Below, in pieces: positions 51,339 to 60,853 of a DNA stretch of 64,000 nt. Made by a program: the position numbers and the translations under genes. This DNA is from Roseburia sp. 1XD42-34. Its GTDB lineage: Bacteria > Bacillota > Bacilli > Bacillales > Amphibacillaceae. The notes below the pieces were generated by a model. The model searched no databases, was not told the DNA's origin, and saw only the letters and a program-made list of their open reading frames with translations. Each line of letters begins with the position of its first letter. Position 1 is the first letter of the stretch. Location: NCBI RefSeq assembly GCF_009917385.1, contig NZ_QWLJ01000001.1, forward strand, positions 124,001-188,000. Direction: 5' to 3'.

Positions 51339-52049
51339 ATGAAATATAAGCGTATTCAACCTAAAAAAATATATGAACAAGTAGCTGATTCATTAATTGA
51401 CATGATTAAATCCGGGCAGTTACAGCCTGGAGATAAATTAGATTCTGTTGAAAAATTAGCAGTTAATTTTGAAGTGGGGAGATCGGCAATTCGCGAGGCA
51501 TTAAGTGGATTGCGCTCCATGGGGTTAGTGGAGACGCGTCAAGGGGAAGGAACGTACGTGAAAAGATTCGACCCGAAAAGATTCACTCTTCCTGTTAGTA
51601 CCGCTTTTCTAATGAAACGAAATGACGTACAAGAACTCTATCAAGTTCGGAAAATATTAGAAGTCGGAACCGCGGGGTTAGCAGCGGAAAATTATCAGGC
51701 AGCTGATTTATTGGAAATGGAAAAAGCTTTAGTTGTGATGGAACATGCTAAAGGAAATGAGGCTTTAGCAGAACAAGCTGATACTGATTTCCATGTAGCC
51801 ATTGCCCGAGCAACACATATAAACTTATTAAATCATTTAATGGAAAGTGTCGCTGCGCTGATGTCAGAAACAATAAGGGAAGCTAGGCAGATTTTATTGT
51901 ATACGGAGGACCGTGCAGATACGTTGTTAAAAGAACATCAACTAATTTTTGAAGCGATCAAAAGCAGACGGGCGGACCAATCAAGAGAAGCAATGTACAA
52001 TCACTTAGAGCAAGTAGAAAAATTAGTGTTTAAGCATCTTGATGTATAG
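51339..52049 (+). CDS. lutR: GntR-family (FadR subgroup) regulator of lactate use
   Basis: 236 residues from the ATG at 51339 (GGGGGAG upstream); a GTG three codons earlier overlaps that site. Winged helix (about 10-75: SVEKLAVNFEVGRSAIREALSGLRSMGL) and FCD effector domain (about 90-225) with metal-ligand D/H residues in TDFHVAIARATH and EHQLIFEAI. Located between lutP and lutABC, so it is the expected L-lactate-responsive repressor. It has its own 195-bp upstream region, with a TCATCATCTATGAT-like partial palindrome near 51243-51256. Confidence 0.9.
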   Translation: MKYKRIQPKKIYEQVADSLIDMIKSGQLQPGDKLDSVEKLAVNFEVGRSAIREALSGLRSMGLVETRQGEGTYVKRFDPKRFTLPVSTAFLMKRNDVQELYQVRKILEVGTAGLAAENYQAADLLEMEKALVVMEHAKGNEALAEQADTDFHVAIARATHINLLNHLMESVAALMSETIREARQILLYTEDRADTLLKEHQLIFEAIKSRRADQSREAMYNHLEQVEKLVFKHLDV

Positions 52050-52093
52050 CTTTTCTTCCTGTCCGCTTGAGTTAGGAAAATGGGGTGAGATTA

Positions 52094-52831
52094 ATGAAAG
52101 TTTCATTATTTATTACATGTGTTAGTGACATGATTTTTGCCGATGTTGGTAAACATACAGTGGGAATTTTGGAGCGGGTTGGTTGTGAGGTTGATTTTCC
52201 TGTGGCGCAAACATGTTGCGGTCAGCCAGCTTATAATAGTGGGTATTTACAAGAAGCGAAGCAATCTATGAAACAAATAATGCTTTCGTTTAAAGATTCG
52301 GAGTATGTAGTTGGTCCCTCGGGTTCTTGTGTCGGCATGTTAAGAGAGTATCCAGCTATTTTCAAAGGGGACTCAGAATGGGAAGAAGCAGCGATAGACC
52401 TTGCTAATAAGAGCTATGAAATTACGCAATTCTTAGTTGATGTCTTAGGGGTAACGGACTTAGGCTCTACCTTTAAAGGCAAGGTTACCTATCACCCATC
52501 TTGTCATATGACGCGTATTCTTGGAGTGAAGGATGCTCCACAAACACTTTTACGTCATGTGAAAGGCATCGAGTTGATAGAATTGCCCATAAAAGAAGAT
52601 TGCTGTGGATTTGGTGGGACGTTTGCTGTGAAAAATTCAGAAATATCACGGGAAATGGTAAAAGAAAAGTCACAGCATGTAGCAGAAACGAATGCAGAAT
52701 ATTTAGTAGGTGGAGATATGGGTTGCTTAATGAATATTGGCGGTAGAATGCGTCGAGAGGGGAAAAATATAAAAATCGTCCACATCACGGAAATTTTGAA
52801 TACACATGAACAAGGTGGGGGAATTGCATGA
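52094..52831 (+). CDS. lutA: Lactate utilization protein A (CCG-domain iron-sulfur protein)
   Basis: 245 residues from the ATG at 52094 (GGGGTGAG before it; a GTG is in frame three codons earlier). Two CCG domains of the GlpC/HdrB type: [12 protein letters not shown] (about 37-48) and CCGFGG (about 173-178), with YHPSCHMTR between. It binds an unusual iron-sulfur cluster and is part of the LutABC complex oxidising L-lactate to pyruvate in the cytosol. Overlaps lutB by four bases. Confidence 0.93.
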   Translation: MKVSLFITCVSDMIFADVGKHTVGILERVGCEVDFPVAQTCCGQPAYNSGYLQEAKQSMKQIMLSFKDSEYVVGPSGSCVGMLREYPAIFKGDSEWEEAAIDLANKSYEITQFLVDVLGVTDLGSTFKGKVTYHPSCHMTRILGVKDAPQTLLRHVKGIELIELPIKEDCCGFGGTFAVKNSEISREMVKEKSQHVAETNAEYLVGGDMGCLMNIGGRMRREGKNIKIVHITEILNTHEQGGGIA

Positions 52832-54264
52832 GTATCAAACTGGGAGATCTGTCATACCAACAGCGAATTGAAAAAGGGATTGAGAATGACTTCATGAGAG
52901 AAGCTGTTTCCTCTGCGCAAGGGCGATTTAGAAATGGTCGCCTCACTCAAGCGGAGGAGCTTGGTGATTGGGAGGACTGGCGTCAGCTTGGATCCGAAAT
53001 CCGTACGCATACATTAGAAAATATTGATTATTACTTGCAACAATTAAGTGAACAAGTATCCAAACGTGGCGGAAATGTATTTTTCGCCACTACAGCAGAG
53101 GAAGCTAATGCTTATATTGAAAAGGTCATTAAACAGAAAAACGGTAAGAAGATCGTTAAATCTAAATCGATGGTAACAGAAGAGATTGGCTTGAATCAAC
53201 ATTTGGAGAAACTGGGTGCAGAAGTTGTTGAGTCCGATTTAGGTGAATGGATTTTACAGCTTGATGAAGATCCTCCTTCCCATATCGTAACGCCTGCTCT
53301 ACATAAAAATAAAGAGCAAATTCGCAAAACTTTTGCAGAAAAACGTGGCTATGATCAGTCCGATTCTCCTGAGGAGCTAGCGGCATTTGCCCGTGAACAG
53401 CTACGTAAAGACTTTCTTTCTGCTGATGTTGGGATTACCGGTTGTAATTTTGCAATTGCTGAATCAGGTGCGATTACATTAGTTACCAATGAAGGCAACG
53501 CTCGCATGGTAACAGCTCTACCAGAAACGCAAATAACGGTTATGGGAATGGAGCGTATTGCCCCAACGTGGGAAGATATGGAAGTATTAGTAAGTCTGCT
53601 AACACGAGCAGCTGTCGGCCAGAAGTTAACAAGCTATGTTACGTCTTATACAGGAGCTAGATTAGAAGGAGAAATTGATGGACCAGATGATTATCATTTA
53701 GTGATCGTGGATAATGGTCGTTCGAAAATATTAGGAACAGAATTTCAATCGGCTTTGCATTGTATCCGCTGTGCAGCTTGTATTAATGTATGTCCAGTAT
53801 ATCGACATGTCGGAGGTCATGCGTATAATTCTATTTATCCCGGTCCGATCGGCGCAGTTTTAACACCACTATTGGATGGCTATGACGATCATAAGGAGTT
53901 ACCATATGCGTCTTCCCTTTGCGCAGCTTGTACAGAAGCATGCCCGGTCAAAATTCCATTACATGAGCAGCTGATCCGTCATCGTCAAATAATTGTAGAA
54001 CAGGAGAAGAAATCCCCGATAATGGAGAAGATAATGATGAAGGGATTTGCACAATGGGCCTCTACTCCTGCTGCATACAAGCTAAGTACGAAGTTGGCAA
54101 GAACAGCCTTAAAGCCATGGACGAAAGATGAAACGATTAAAAATGGTCCTGGCCCCTTAAAAGGTTGGACAGACGTAAGAGATTTTCCGGCACCAGCGAA
54201 ACAATCTTTTCGTGCGTGGTGGAAGGAACGGCAAAAAGGAGAGGTCCGTAATGGCAATTCATAA
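52828..54264 (+). CDS. lutB: Lactate utilization protein B (iron-sulfur oxidoreductase)
   Basis: 478 residues. N-terminal LUD domain (about 70-300, with [15 protein letters not shown]) and two ferredoxin-type clusters: [12 protein letters not shown] (312-323) and CAACTEACP (about 365-373). This is the electron-transfer core of LutABC. Starts at ATG overlapping the lutA stop; its last 14 bases overlap lutC. Confidence 0.95.
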   Translation: MSIKLGDLSYQQRIEKGIENDFMREAVSSAQGRFRNGRLTQAEELGDWEDWRQLGSEIRTHTLENIDYYLQQLSEQVSKRGGNVFFATTAEEANAYIEKVIKQKNGKKIVKSKSMVTEEIGLNQHLEKLGAEVVESDLGEWILQLDEDPPSHIVTPALHKNKEQIRKTFAEKRGYDQSDSPEELAAFAREQLRKDFLSADVGITGCNFAIAESGAITLVTNEGNARMVTALPETQITVMGMERIAPTWEDMEVLVSLLTRAAVGQKLTSYVTSYTGARLEGEIDGPDDYHLVIVDNGRSKILGTEFQSALHCIRCAACINVCPVYRHVGGHAYNSIYPGPIGAVLTPLLDGYDDHKELPYASSLCAACTEACPVKIPLHEQLIRHRQIIVEQEKKSPIMEKIMMKGFAQWASTPAAYKLSTKLARTALKPWTKDETIKNGPGPLKGWTDVRDFPAPAKQSFRAWWKERQKGEVRNGNS

Positions 54265-54958
54265 TCAAGATGCATTTTTAAGTAATGTAGCAGCTCATTT
54301 AGGACGACCGCGTCGTATTTCTGGAGTAAAGCGTCCATCTTGGAGCGTTCGTCCGCAAGATCGTGTTTTTGCAGGCTATTCTAAAGAAGAACTGCTAGCG
54401 GTATTAAAAAAGCAGTGTCAAGCGATCCATACCGATGTTGTTGAAGTGCAGCAATCTGAATTGGCGGAAGCGTTAACAGATACAATTAAGCGATATAGAG
54501 GAAAAACAGTAGTTGTAGCCAATGATAAACGGAATGCACTATATGGGCTGGATCAATTCTATGAGCAACTTAACAAAGAGGTAGATGTGCATATTTGGGA
54601 TGCGCAACTTGGAAAGGAAAATCAAACCATCGCTGAACGTGCCGATATTGGTATCTCTTTTAGCGATATCACTTTAGCTGAATCAGCTACTGTAACATTG
54701 TTTAATGATAAGCATCATGGACGTTCAATTAGCTTATTGCCCAAAAGCTTTATTGCTATTATCCCTAAGAGTACGATTGTCCCACGCTTAACACAAGCAG
54801 CACAGCAATTGCATGCGTCTGTGGAAAAAGGAGAGCGCGTTCCTTCTTGTGTCAGTTTTGTTTCTGGTCCGAGTAACAGCGCAGATATTGAAATGAATTT
54901 AATTGTGGGCGTACATGGACCTATTCAAGCAACGTATATTGTCGTGGGGGATAAGTAA
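54251..54958 (+). CDS. lutC: Lactate utilization protein C
   Basis: 235 residues from the ATG at 54251, preceded by GGAGAGG inside the end of lutB; the frame opens 13 codons earlier. LUD domain with the [20 protein letters not shown] segment (about 134-153) and C-terminal [20 protein letters not shown]. Third subunit of the L-lactate oxidising complex. Last gene before a terminator. Confidence 0.93.
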   Translation: MAIHNQDAFLSNVAAHLGRPRRISGVKRPSWSVRPQDRVFAGYSKEELLAVLKKQCQAIHTDVVEVQQSELAEALTDTIKRYRGKTVVVANDKRNALYGLDQFYEQLNKEVDVHIWDAQLGKENQTIAERADIGISFSDITLAESATVTLFNDKHHGRSISLLPKSFIAIIPKSTIVPRLTQAAQQLHASVEKGERVPSCVSFVSGPSNSADIEMNLIVGVHGPIQATYIVVGDK

Positions 54959-55054
54959 AAATTGAAAAATAGAAAAAGCAGTGTACGCCATTGTTTTATT
55001 TAGATAGAATAACGTGAATTAAATTTACTTTTGAATATTCCATTTAAATAGAGC

Positions 55055-55094
55055 GGGAGATTATTTGAATCAAACCAATAATCCCCCATTTTTT
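55055..55094 (+). terminator. Terminator of the lut cluster
   Basis: GGGAGATTATT / AATAATCCCCC (one mismatch) with an 11-nt loop, then ATTTTTT. Confidence 0.75.
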
Positions 55095-55116
55095 ATTCCT
55101 TTTCTCTCTCGTGGAT

Positions 55117-55280
55117 AGCGTGCTGTAACTCGATTTAGGAGCTGATAACCCATTGACCAATTGTAATAAGACTAAGCGAGAGATCACAACACCTAAATAC
55201 CCTTCGTAAAAAACTTTAGGTCGTACCATTACGTTACTAACCATTCAGTAGGAGAGCCCCACTGATTGCAGATTCACTAT
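55117..55280 (+). repeat. Repeat family C, copy C4
   Basis: GCTGTAACTC...TTAGGAGCTG, AAGACTAAGCGAGAGATCAC, AACACCTAAATACCC, TACTAACCATTCAGTAGGAG and GATTCACTATA follow the order of C5 in the same orientation. Confidence 0.65.
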
Positions 55281-55364
55281 ATCCTGCGCACAATAGTTCA
55301 TTTTGTTTTTTAGGTAACGATTAGTGCAGAGTGAATAATCTTTTGGATGGTTAGGGTTTTTTCT

Positions 55365-55629
55365 AAGAGATAAGAAAGTATAAAAATTTTGGCATTGGGA
55401 TAACGATATAACGGAATAGTCACGTCCGGCTTAGCGCCCAGCAACTAGACGACTTCACGAATCGCCCTCCGATAAGTCATCATTGGTTCGTGGTTAAGAG
55501 GAAGGCCGACTAAAAACGGGCTTGCCGCCCGACGTCGGCATACTCCTGTTGCAGGAGCATGGTTCCTAAAACTTTAGTTGCTTCGCTCCAGTCGCTACGT
55601 TGCTAACCGGGTGCTTGCGCCTTTGTTCC
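55365..55629 (+). repeat. Repeat family B, copy B7 (full length)
   Basis: Best-preserved copy. Foldable units: ACGAATCG (55457-55464) with GGTTCGT (55485-55491); GCCGAC (55505-55510) with GTCGGC (55534-55539) enclosing CGGGC/GCCCG; CTCCTG (55543-55548) with CAGGAG (55552-55557). It ends GCGCCTTTGTTCCACTATAG and runs directly into A3. Confidence 0.9.
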
Positions 55630-55721
55630 ACTATAGGAAAGTATAAGATTTTTTTGGTTTATAGTATAAGAAAAACAAAGGCTTCCGCCATAAGACTTGG
55701 CGACAAGCCAAGTTTCTCTAA
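55629..55721 (+). repeat. Repeat family A, copy A3
   Basis: CACTATAGGAAAGTATAAG, GGTTTATAGTATAAGAAAAA, CAAAGGCTTCCGCCATAAGA, CTTGGCGACAAGCCAAGTTT. The last block is a hairpin (CTTGGC/GCCAAG) with T's, terminator-like. It ends 11 bp from the stop codon of the Gly/Pro-rich gene. Confidence 0.85.
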
Positions 55722-55731
55722 TAGGAACGAA

Positions 55732-56283
55732 CTAGAAACATTGGAAAGACTGAATGCGGTTAAGGTCAATACCAAAGTATACCCAGTTAAAACCAGTCCA
55801 ACGGAAGCCAGCAATGGAATTTCTCCCTACAAACGTTGGATAAAACCAGAAGGCGTCTCTTCTTAACCATATATACGTATATCGAAATAAACAAGCTCGG
55901 ATGCCACCTGGATCAATCGTGAAGGCCTGTACTTGCGATTTTTGTGGTGTAAAAGCAGGGGGTGGGGCACTTGGAGGCTGCCCCCCACCCCCAGATCCAG
56001 GAGCAGCTGGAAACCCTGGACTTACACCCCCAGATCCAGGAGCAGCTGGAAACCCTGGACTTACACCCCCAGATCCAGGAGCAGTTGGGAACCCTGGACT
56101 TACGCCCCCAGAACCAGGAAAGTTAGGTAGACCGCCGCTTCCTGGAACCGCTGGCGGTGGTCCTGGGAATCCAAATCCTTCGCCAGCTTGCCCTGGCCCA
56201 AAAGCGACATTTTCTAATGTAGAGAAAGGAAATACACGATGGTCATCCAAGCTTGGGTCATAATGATTGTTATAAGAATACAT
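55732..56283 (-). CDS. Gly/Pro-rich tandem-repeat protein with conserved C-terminal domain
   Basis: 183 residues, ATG after CAGGAGGAG. Residues 1-30 are a short aromatic/acidic lead. Residues 31-115 are a collagen-like low-complexity region with a 13-residue unit PGSGGVSPGFP(A/T)A repeated three times. Residues 118-183 form a compact aromatic domain (FTIDPGGIRACLFRYTYIWL, FYPTFVGRNSIAGFRW, WVYFGIDLNRI). No signal peptide. The tail domain resembles one found in Bacillaceae/Brevibacillus Gly-rich proteins of unknown role, possibly spore surface; that is a guess. Confidence 0.75.
   Translation of the reverse strand: MYSYNNHYDPSLDDHRVFPFSTLENVAFGPGQAGEGFGFPGPPPAVPGSGGLPNFPGSGGVSPGFPTAPGSGGVSPGFPAAPGSGGVSPGFPAAPGSGGGGQPPSAPPPAFTPQKSQVQAFTIDPGGIRACLFRYTYIWLRRDAFWFYPTFVGRNSIAGFRWTGFNWVYFGIDLNRIQSFQCF
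55988..56104. repeat. 39-bp tandem repeat inside the Gly/Pro-rich gene
   Basis: Three units (55988-56026, 56027-56065, 56066-56104) of CCCCCAGATCCAGGAGCAG... then GGAAACCCTGGACTTACA, with a diverged fourth start. The first two units are identical, which implies recent duplication or slippage and likely length variation among strains. Confidence 0.85.
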
Positions 56284-56815
56284 ACATTCTCCTCCTGTAA
56301 AAATTCGTCTAGTTTACTATATGGGTTATCTGTCTCGCTTGTTATTAATTTCATCATAATGGGCGGATGTTTCTATGTTAAAAAAACGTAAAGTAGGATT
56401 TGTATCTTTATAGCTATTTCTAATCATATAAGGTTATATTTGTGAAAATAAAGGGCGACGTTATAGAACTAGTTCATATAGTAAATTTAATACGAAATTT
56501 ACAATTTAAAATCTTGCTTGATAATAAAAATTATCGGTGATAGTATTATCTTACTACTTGAGGAGCGCTGTTTAGAAGCTGCTAAGTAAACGGCTTGAAA
56601 CTGGCAACCATAAGGTAGCATCGAACATAGCTATCAGAAAAATGTGTAGCATCGGCGAGAGAATATGTATAGTTGTCAGAGTAGGTATGTACCATCGAGA
56701 AGCGCATTAAATCTGCATAATTATGCAATTTGCTATAATTTCTGGAAATCAACAGAATAGGCTACCCGACTATGGCACTTATTTACGGATACTACAAAGA
56801 GAAAGGAATTTCATA
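56284..56815. other. Intergenic region upstream of the MFS gene
   Basis: 532 bp, no gene supported; the frame of the MFS gene opens at 56723, but AAAGGAAT before the ATG at 56816 is the better start signal. No regulator gene or operator was recognised. Confidence 0.4.
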
Positions 56816-58285
56816 ATGAGTAACTACCACACAAAGTATGAGTACTTAGCGGATGATCCACAATTTAAAGTGATGCCAATTATGCTGTCATTAATAATCG
56901 GGGCCTTCTTTGCGATTCTTAATGAAACATTACTTAATATTGCTTTAACTACGTTAATGAAGGAATTTAATGTATCACTGACGACCGTGCAGTGGATGGC
57001 AACCGGCTTTCTTCTTGTAATGGGAATAGTTATCCCTGCCTCTGCTATTATGTTGCAGTGGTTTACAACGAGGCAGTTATTTTTAGGAACGATGATTGTT
57101 TTTACCATTGGAGCAACGATTGCAGCGTCAGCACCTACCTTTCCGATATTGCTTCTGGGAAGGCTAATTCAAGCTGCTGGTACAGGTCTATTAATGCCAG
57201 TTATTTTCAATGTCTTTCTGCTTGTTTTTCCACCGCATCGGAGAGGGAAAGTAATGGGATTAGTAGGACTTGTAATTATGTTCGCACCCGCAATCGGACC
57301 AACTCTGTCAGGTGTGATTGTTGAATATTTAGGTTGGCGTTTTCTGTTTATTGTCGTTATTCCGTTTGCTTTGTTTTCCATCGCATTTGCTTATAAGTAT
57401 TTAGTGAACGTTTCTGAAGTTACGAAACCAAAAATAGATATACTTTCACTTGTTTTTTCGACAATTGGATTTGGAACATTAATTTATGGGTTTAGCTCAG
57501 CTGGGGAAAAAGGATTCCTAAATCCAAATGTATATCTGTTTATTATTGTTGGTCTCATAGGGATCACTATTTTTTCAATGAGACAATTTAAGTTAAAGGT
57601 CCCTGTTTTGGATCTTCGGGTATTTAAATATCCTATGTTCACACATGGTATGCTGATGTTTTTAATTATTATTATGATGATGTTCTCATCAGAAATAATA
57701 TTACCTATTTTTATGCAGGGAGCTTTAGCATTTTCCGCTGCTAAAGCGGGAATGATGTTACTTCCAGGGAGCATCATCAATGGATTAATGTCTCCAGTTA
57801 TGGGGCATTTATTTGATAAATTTGGACCAAGAGTAATGATGATTCCTGCAACATTAATTTTAAGTACTATTATGTTTATGTTGAGTAGATTAAACGAAAA
57901 CACAGAGGCTTGGATGATCATTATCGCATATATCATATTAATGCTGACTGTCTCTGCCATTATGATGCCAGCAGAAACAAATGGATTGAATCAATTGCCA
58001 AAACGACTCTATCCACATGGAACATCGGTTATGTCCACGTTACAGCCAGTAGCAGGAGCTGTCGGCGTGTCTGTCTTTATTAGTATTTTAAATGCGAGGC
58101 AAAACCATTACCTAAGTCAATCTCCTACTCCGAATGACCCTGCTACCATTAACGATGCGATGATCGTAGGGGTTGAATTCGTTTATTTTATCGCATTCGC
58201 TATGTCTATCATTGCTGTTATTTTAGCATTTTTAGTATACCGAGCTGTTCCTAGAGAGCATAATCAAGAAGATAGCCCGCAATAA
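56816..58285 (+). CDS. MDR family MFS transporter (DHA2 / EmrB-QacA type)
   Basis: 489 residues, about fourteen membrane helices. Motif A-like GRLIQAAGTGLLMPVIFNVF (about 133-152) with FPPHRRGKVMGL after it, and motif C GLVGLVIMFAPAIGPTLSG (about 167-185) typical of drug antiporters. It exports lipophilic drugs or toxins with H+ exchange. It is followed 680 bp later by a MerR/TipAS regulator on the same strand. Drug range unknown. Confidence 0.9.
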   Translation: MSNYHTKYEYLADDPQFKVMPIMLSLIIGAFFAILNETLLNIALTTLMKEFNVSLTTVQWMATGFLLVMGIVIPASAIMLQWFTTRQLFLGTMIVFTIGATIAASAPTFPILLLGRLIQAAGTGLLMPVIFNVFLLVFPPHRRGKVMGLVGLVIMFAPAIGPTLSGVIVEYLGWRFLFIVVIPFALFSIAFAYKYLVNVSEVTKPKIDILSLVFSTIGFGTLIYGFSSAGEKGFLNPNVYLFIIVGLIGITIFSMRQFKLKVPVLDLRVFKYPMFTHGMLMFLIIIMMMFSSEIILPIFMQGALAFSAAKAGMMLLPGSIINGLMSPVMGHLFDKFGPRVMMIPATLILSTIMFMLSRLNENTEAWMIIIAYIILMLTVSAIMMPAETNGLNQLPKRLYPHGTSVMSTLQPVAGAVGVSVFISILNARQNHYLSQSPTPNDPATINDAMIVGVEFVYFIAFAMSIIAVILAFLVYRAVPREHNQEDSPQ

Positions 58286-58297
58286 AATGAATCTTCA

Positions 58298-58321
58298 GGG
58301 TAGAGGATCTATCCTCTACCC
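58298..58321 (+). terminator. Hairpin after the MFS gene
   Basis: Perfect 11-bp stem GGGTAGAGGAT / ATCCTCTACCC with a 2-nt loop, 12 bp after the stop, followed by TAATTTATT. Confidence 0.7.
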
Positions 58322-58539
58322 TAATTTATTCACTCCTCGATCCGAGAAAAAATTAACTACTAAAATGAATATAAGCAAAAATAGAAACATGCGATTTTTC
58401 TTACGTGCAATGGTTGCAGTTAGATTTTTATAAAGTCAATATTCCTTTGAAAACTTTGTGTGAATTGAGGTCAAGTAACCAGCAAAAAAATCCTTTTTTG
58501 TAGTTATTTCGTGGCTTAACAGAAATGGATTCTTTTTTA

Positions 58540-58810
58540 CAAGATAAGAAAGTATAAAAATTTTGGCTTTGGGATACCGCTATAACGGGATACTCACGTC
58601 CGGCTTAAGCGCCCAGCAACTAGGCGACTTCACGAAATCGCCTTCCGATAAGTCATCATCGGTTCGTGGTTAAGAGGAAGGCCGACTAAATACGGGCTTG
58701 TCGCTCAGACGTCAGCAGACCCCTGGTTTTAGTGGCATGATTCCTAAAACTTTAGTTGTTTCGTTCCAGTTGCTACGTTGCTAAACGGGCGATCTGCGCC
58801 TTGGTTCTAT
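58540..58810 (+). repeat. Repeat family B, copy B8 (full length)
   Basis: AAGATAAGAAAGTATAAAAA, CACGTCCGGCTTAAGCGCCC, GACTTCACGAAATCGCC, GGTTCGTGGTTAAGAGGAAG, GGCCGAC...CGTCAGC and the end GATCTGCGCCTTGGTTCTAT. Confidence 0.85.
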
Positions 58811-58913
58811 CTATATCCACTTTGAAGTAAGTTATACAGCTTCTGACAATCGGGAGAAACGAATGCGTTTAAATGTTAGATAGAAGAATAACAGTAAAAT
58901 TAAATATTCGTTC

Positions 58914-58944
58914 TTGACCCTAACGTAACGTTATCGTTTATGCT
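58914..58944 (+). promoter_or_regulatory. MerR-type promoter with 19-bp spacer
   Basis: TTGACC (58914-58919), 19-bp spacer, TATGCT (58939-58944). The spacer holds the perfect palindrome TAACGTAACGTTA (58921-58933). Over-long spacers with a central operator are the hallmark of MerR-family activation by DNA twisting, and this one lies 24 bp before the MerR-type gene, so autoactivation is expected. Confidence 0.8.
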
Positions 58945-58967
58945 TGAAAAGCAGGGAGGGAAGCACG

Positions 58968-59696
58968 GTGCAAGTGAAAGAAGTAGCTGATTTAGTTGGT
59001 ATTAGTATCCGTACGCTTCACCATTATGACGCTATTGGTTTGCTCAAACCGCAGCATACAACAAGAGCGGGTTACCGGATTTATACAGCTAGTGAGCTGG
59101 AACGGCTACAGCAAATCCTGTTTTTTAAAGAACTTGGATTTCCTCTGAAGAATATAAAGGAAATCTTAGATAATCCTTCCTTTGATCAAGTAGAAGCGTT
59201 AGAAAAGCATTACGAACGACTGCTTGCTAAACGAAGACAAATCGATACGATGCTGGAAACAATTCAAAAAACGATGAGACATACGAAAGGGGAAATTACA
59301 ATGAGTAATCAAGAACGCTTTGCGGGATTTGATTTTAGCAGCAACCCATATGAACAAGAAGCTCGTGAACGTTGGGGAGATGAAGCTGTTGATAAAGCAA
59401 ATGCCAACATAAACGATTTAAACAAAAGAGAGAATCTGGAACAAACCATCAACGAGTTGTACCACAGGCTTGCAGACATTCGTAAAGAGGACCCAGCTTC
59501 AGAAGTAGCGCAAAAGCGAATTGCTGAGTGGTTCCATTTATTGAATGAAATAGGGACTTATTCATTAGACGCTTTTAAAGGGCTAGGGCAAATATACGTA
59601 GATGACGAATGTTTCAGGAAAAACATTGACCAATTTGGTGAAGGACTAGCGATCTTTATGCGAGACGCAATGGCGATTTACGCAGATAGTAAATAA
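58968..59696 (+). CDS. MerR-family regulator with TipAS antibiotic-recognition domain
   Basis: 242 residues from GTG (58968), 7 nt after GGGAGGG; an ATG eight codons earlier lies upstream of that site. MerR DNA-binding domain (about 1-70: VKEVADLVGISIRTLHHYDAIGLLKP), dimerisation helix (about 70-110) and a TipAS domain (about 120-242, GFDFSSNPYEQEARERWGD). TipAS domains bind thiopeptides and other drugs. Similar architecture to Bacillus Mta. Probably activates itself and possibly the drug exporter upstream. Confidence 0.9.
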   Translation: MQVKEVADLVGISIRTLHHYDAIGLLKPQHTTRAGYRIYTASELERLQQILFFKELGFPLKNIKEILDNPSFDQVEALEKHYERLLAKRRQIDTMLETIQKTMRHTKGEITMSNQERFAGFDFSSNPYEQEARERWGDEAVDKANANINDLNKRENLEQTINELYHRLADIRKEDPASEVAQKRIAEWFHLLNEIGTYSLDAFKGLGQIYVDDECFRKNIDQFGEGLAIFMRDAMAIYADSK

Positions 59697-59902
59697 GGGG
59701 AACAGGAAAAGCATTTTTTCTACGTGCAGCCTAAGCGGCTTTTTTAGTGAAGCAACTTTCTATAGAGTTTGAATGACATTATCTAGTAATATGAACAACC
59801 TTTTAGGCAATAATGCAAGCAACTCCCTTTAGCTTAGAAAAACGAGACTTGAATAAACTATTTTTTTATGTAGATAATGCATTATTTTACCCCGAATATA
59901 AA

Positions 59903-60063
59903 GGTGCTGATCCAACTCCCGTTTCAGGAGTTGGATCAACTATATCAAGTCTAAGTGGAGGTAACAGCACCTAAATCCGCCCTTCCTTTAAGTTATACAA
60001 TTACGGTACTAACAATCAGTGGGATTTTCATTTATCCCCCACTGAATGAAAATTCACTTTATA
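59903..60063 (+). repeat. Repeat family C, copy C5 (best preserved)
   Basis: AGGTGCTG (59902-59909) pairs with CAGCACCT (59965-59972), enclosing GATCCAACTCC/GGAGTTGGATC. To the right, AGTGGG/CCCCCACT forms a second hairpin, ending ATGAAAATTCACTTTA. Its right end coincides with the thiE stop codon. Confidence 0.75.
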
Positions 60064-60685
60064 ATTTTGCAACTGCTTCGTTAATATTTTTTGCCTTGGT
60101 AATGGCGGATATAATAGCCACCCCCTCAGTTCCTGCCTCCAAAACTGATGCTGCATTTTCGGTAGAGATTCCACCAATCCCAACAATTGGCATGTTTGGA
60201 TAAAGCTGTTTTACTTGTTTAATCCAACCTGTACCAACTGCAGGTTTTGCATCCTCTTTAGTGGATGTGGAAAAAATTGGGCCGACACCAAGGTAATCAA
60301 CAAGATCAAGTGGGCTTGATTGTAATTCTTGCATGTTGGATATAGAAAGACCGATCCATTTATTTGGGAAACGTTGTCGCAATTCTGAAGCATCTACATC
60401 ATCCTGCCCGACATGGATTCCGTCCGCATCTAAAACTTGTGTTAACTCCACATCATCATTAACAAAAAATGGGATGTCATATTGCTTGCACATATTTCGT
60501 AATTCTTTTCCTAATATATACTTTTGAAATCCCGATAGAGATCCTTGTCCTTTTTCGCGATATTGAAAAGCAGTAATACCTGCTTGAATTGCTTCTTCCA
60601 AAATTTGTTTTGGACCTCGATCGCAATTTTGACTACCCATAATGAAGTATTTTCGTAAAGCTTGCTGTAAATTCAAGATGAACAA
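60059..60685 (-). CDS. thiE: Thiamine-phosphate synthase
   Basis: 208 residues, TIM barrel. QYREKGQGSL (about 42-51), NDDVELTQVLDADGIHVGQ (about 77-95) with metal-binding D, GVGPIF (about 138-143) and GIGGIS near 173 are the diphosphate-binding and catalytic segments. It joins HMP-diphosphate and thiazole phosphate to thiamine phosphate. The annotated start is TTG at 60685 close behind AAAGGAG; another TTG three codons later is possible. Last gene of thiW-thiD-thiM-thiE, 168 bp after thiM. Confidence 0.93.
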   Translation of the reverse strand: MFILNLQQALRKYFIMGSQNCDRGPKQILEEAIQAGITAFQYREKGQGSLSGFQKYILGKELRNMCKQYDIPFFVNDDVELTQVLDADGIHVGQDDVDASELRQRFPNKWIGLSISNMQELQSSPLDLVDYLGVGPIFSTSTKEDAKPAVGTGWIKQVKQLYPNMPIVGIGGISTENAASVLEAGTEGVAIISAITKAKNINEAVAKL

Positions 60686-60853
60686 GCACTCCTTTCTTAA
60701 GTTATTGTTATCTCTTCTTTACCAAACCTATACCACACCTAAGTTTTTTTGAAACTTATTCATATAAGTTAAAAATGGAAGATAGAAAGGCTCCATCATC
60801 CATACTGATGAAGCCGGGAAAATGAAATCCTCGTGGTACTACATACATGAGGT

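Noticed and set aside
55901..56263. Pro/Gly-rich + strand frames opposite the Gly/Pro repeat gene
   Set aside because: Tandem repeats keep all frames open; only the minus-strand frame has a ribosome binding site and a conserved C-terminal domain.
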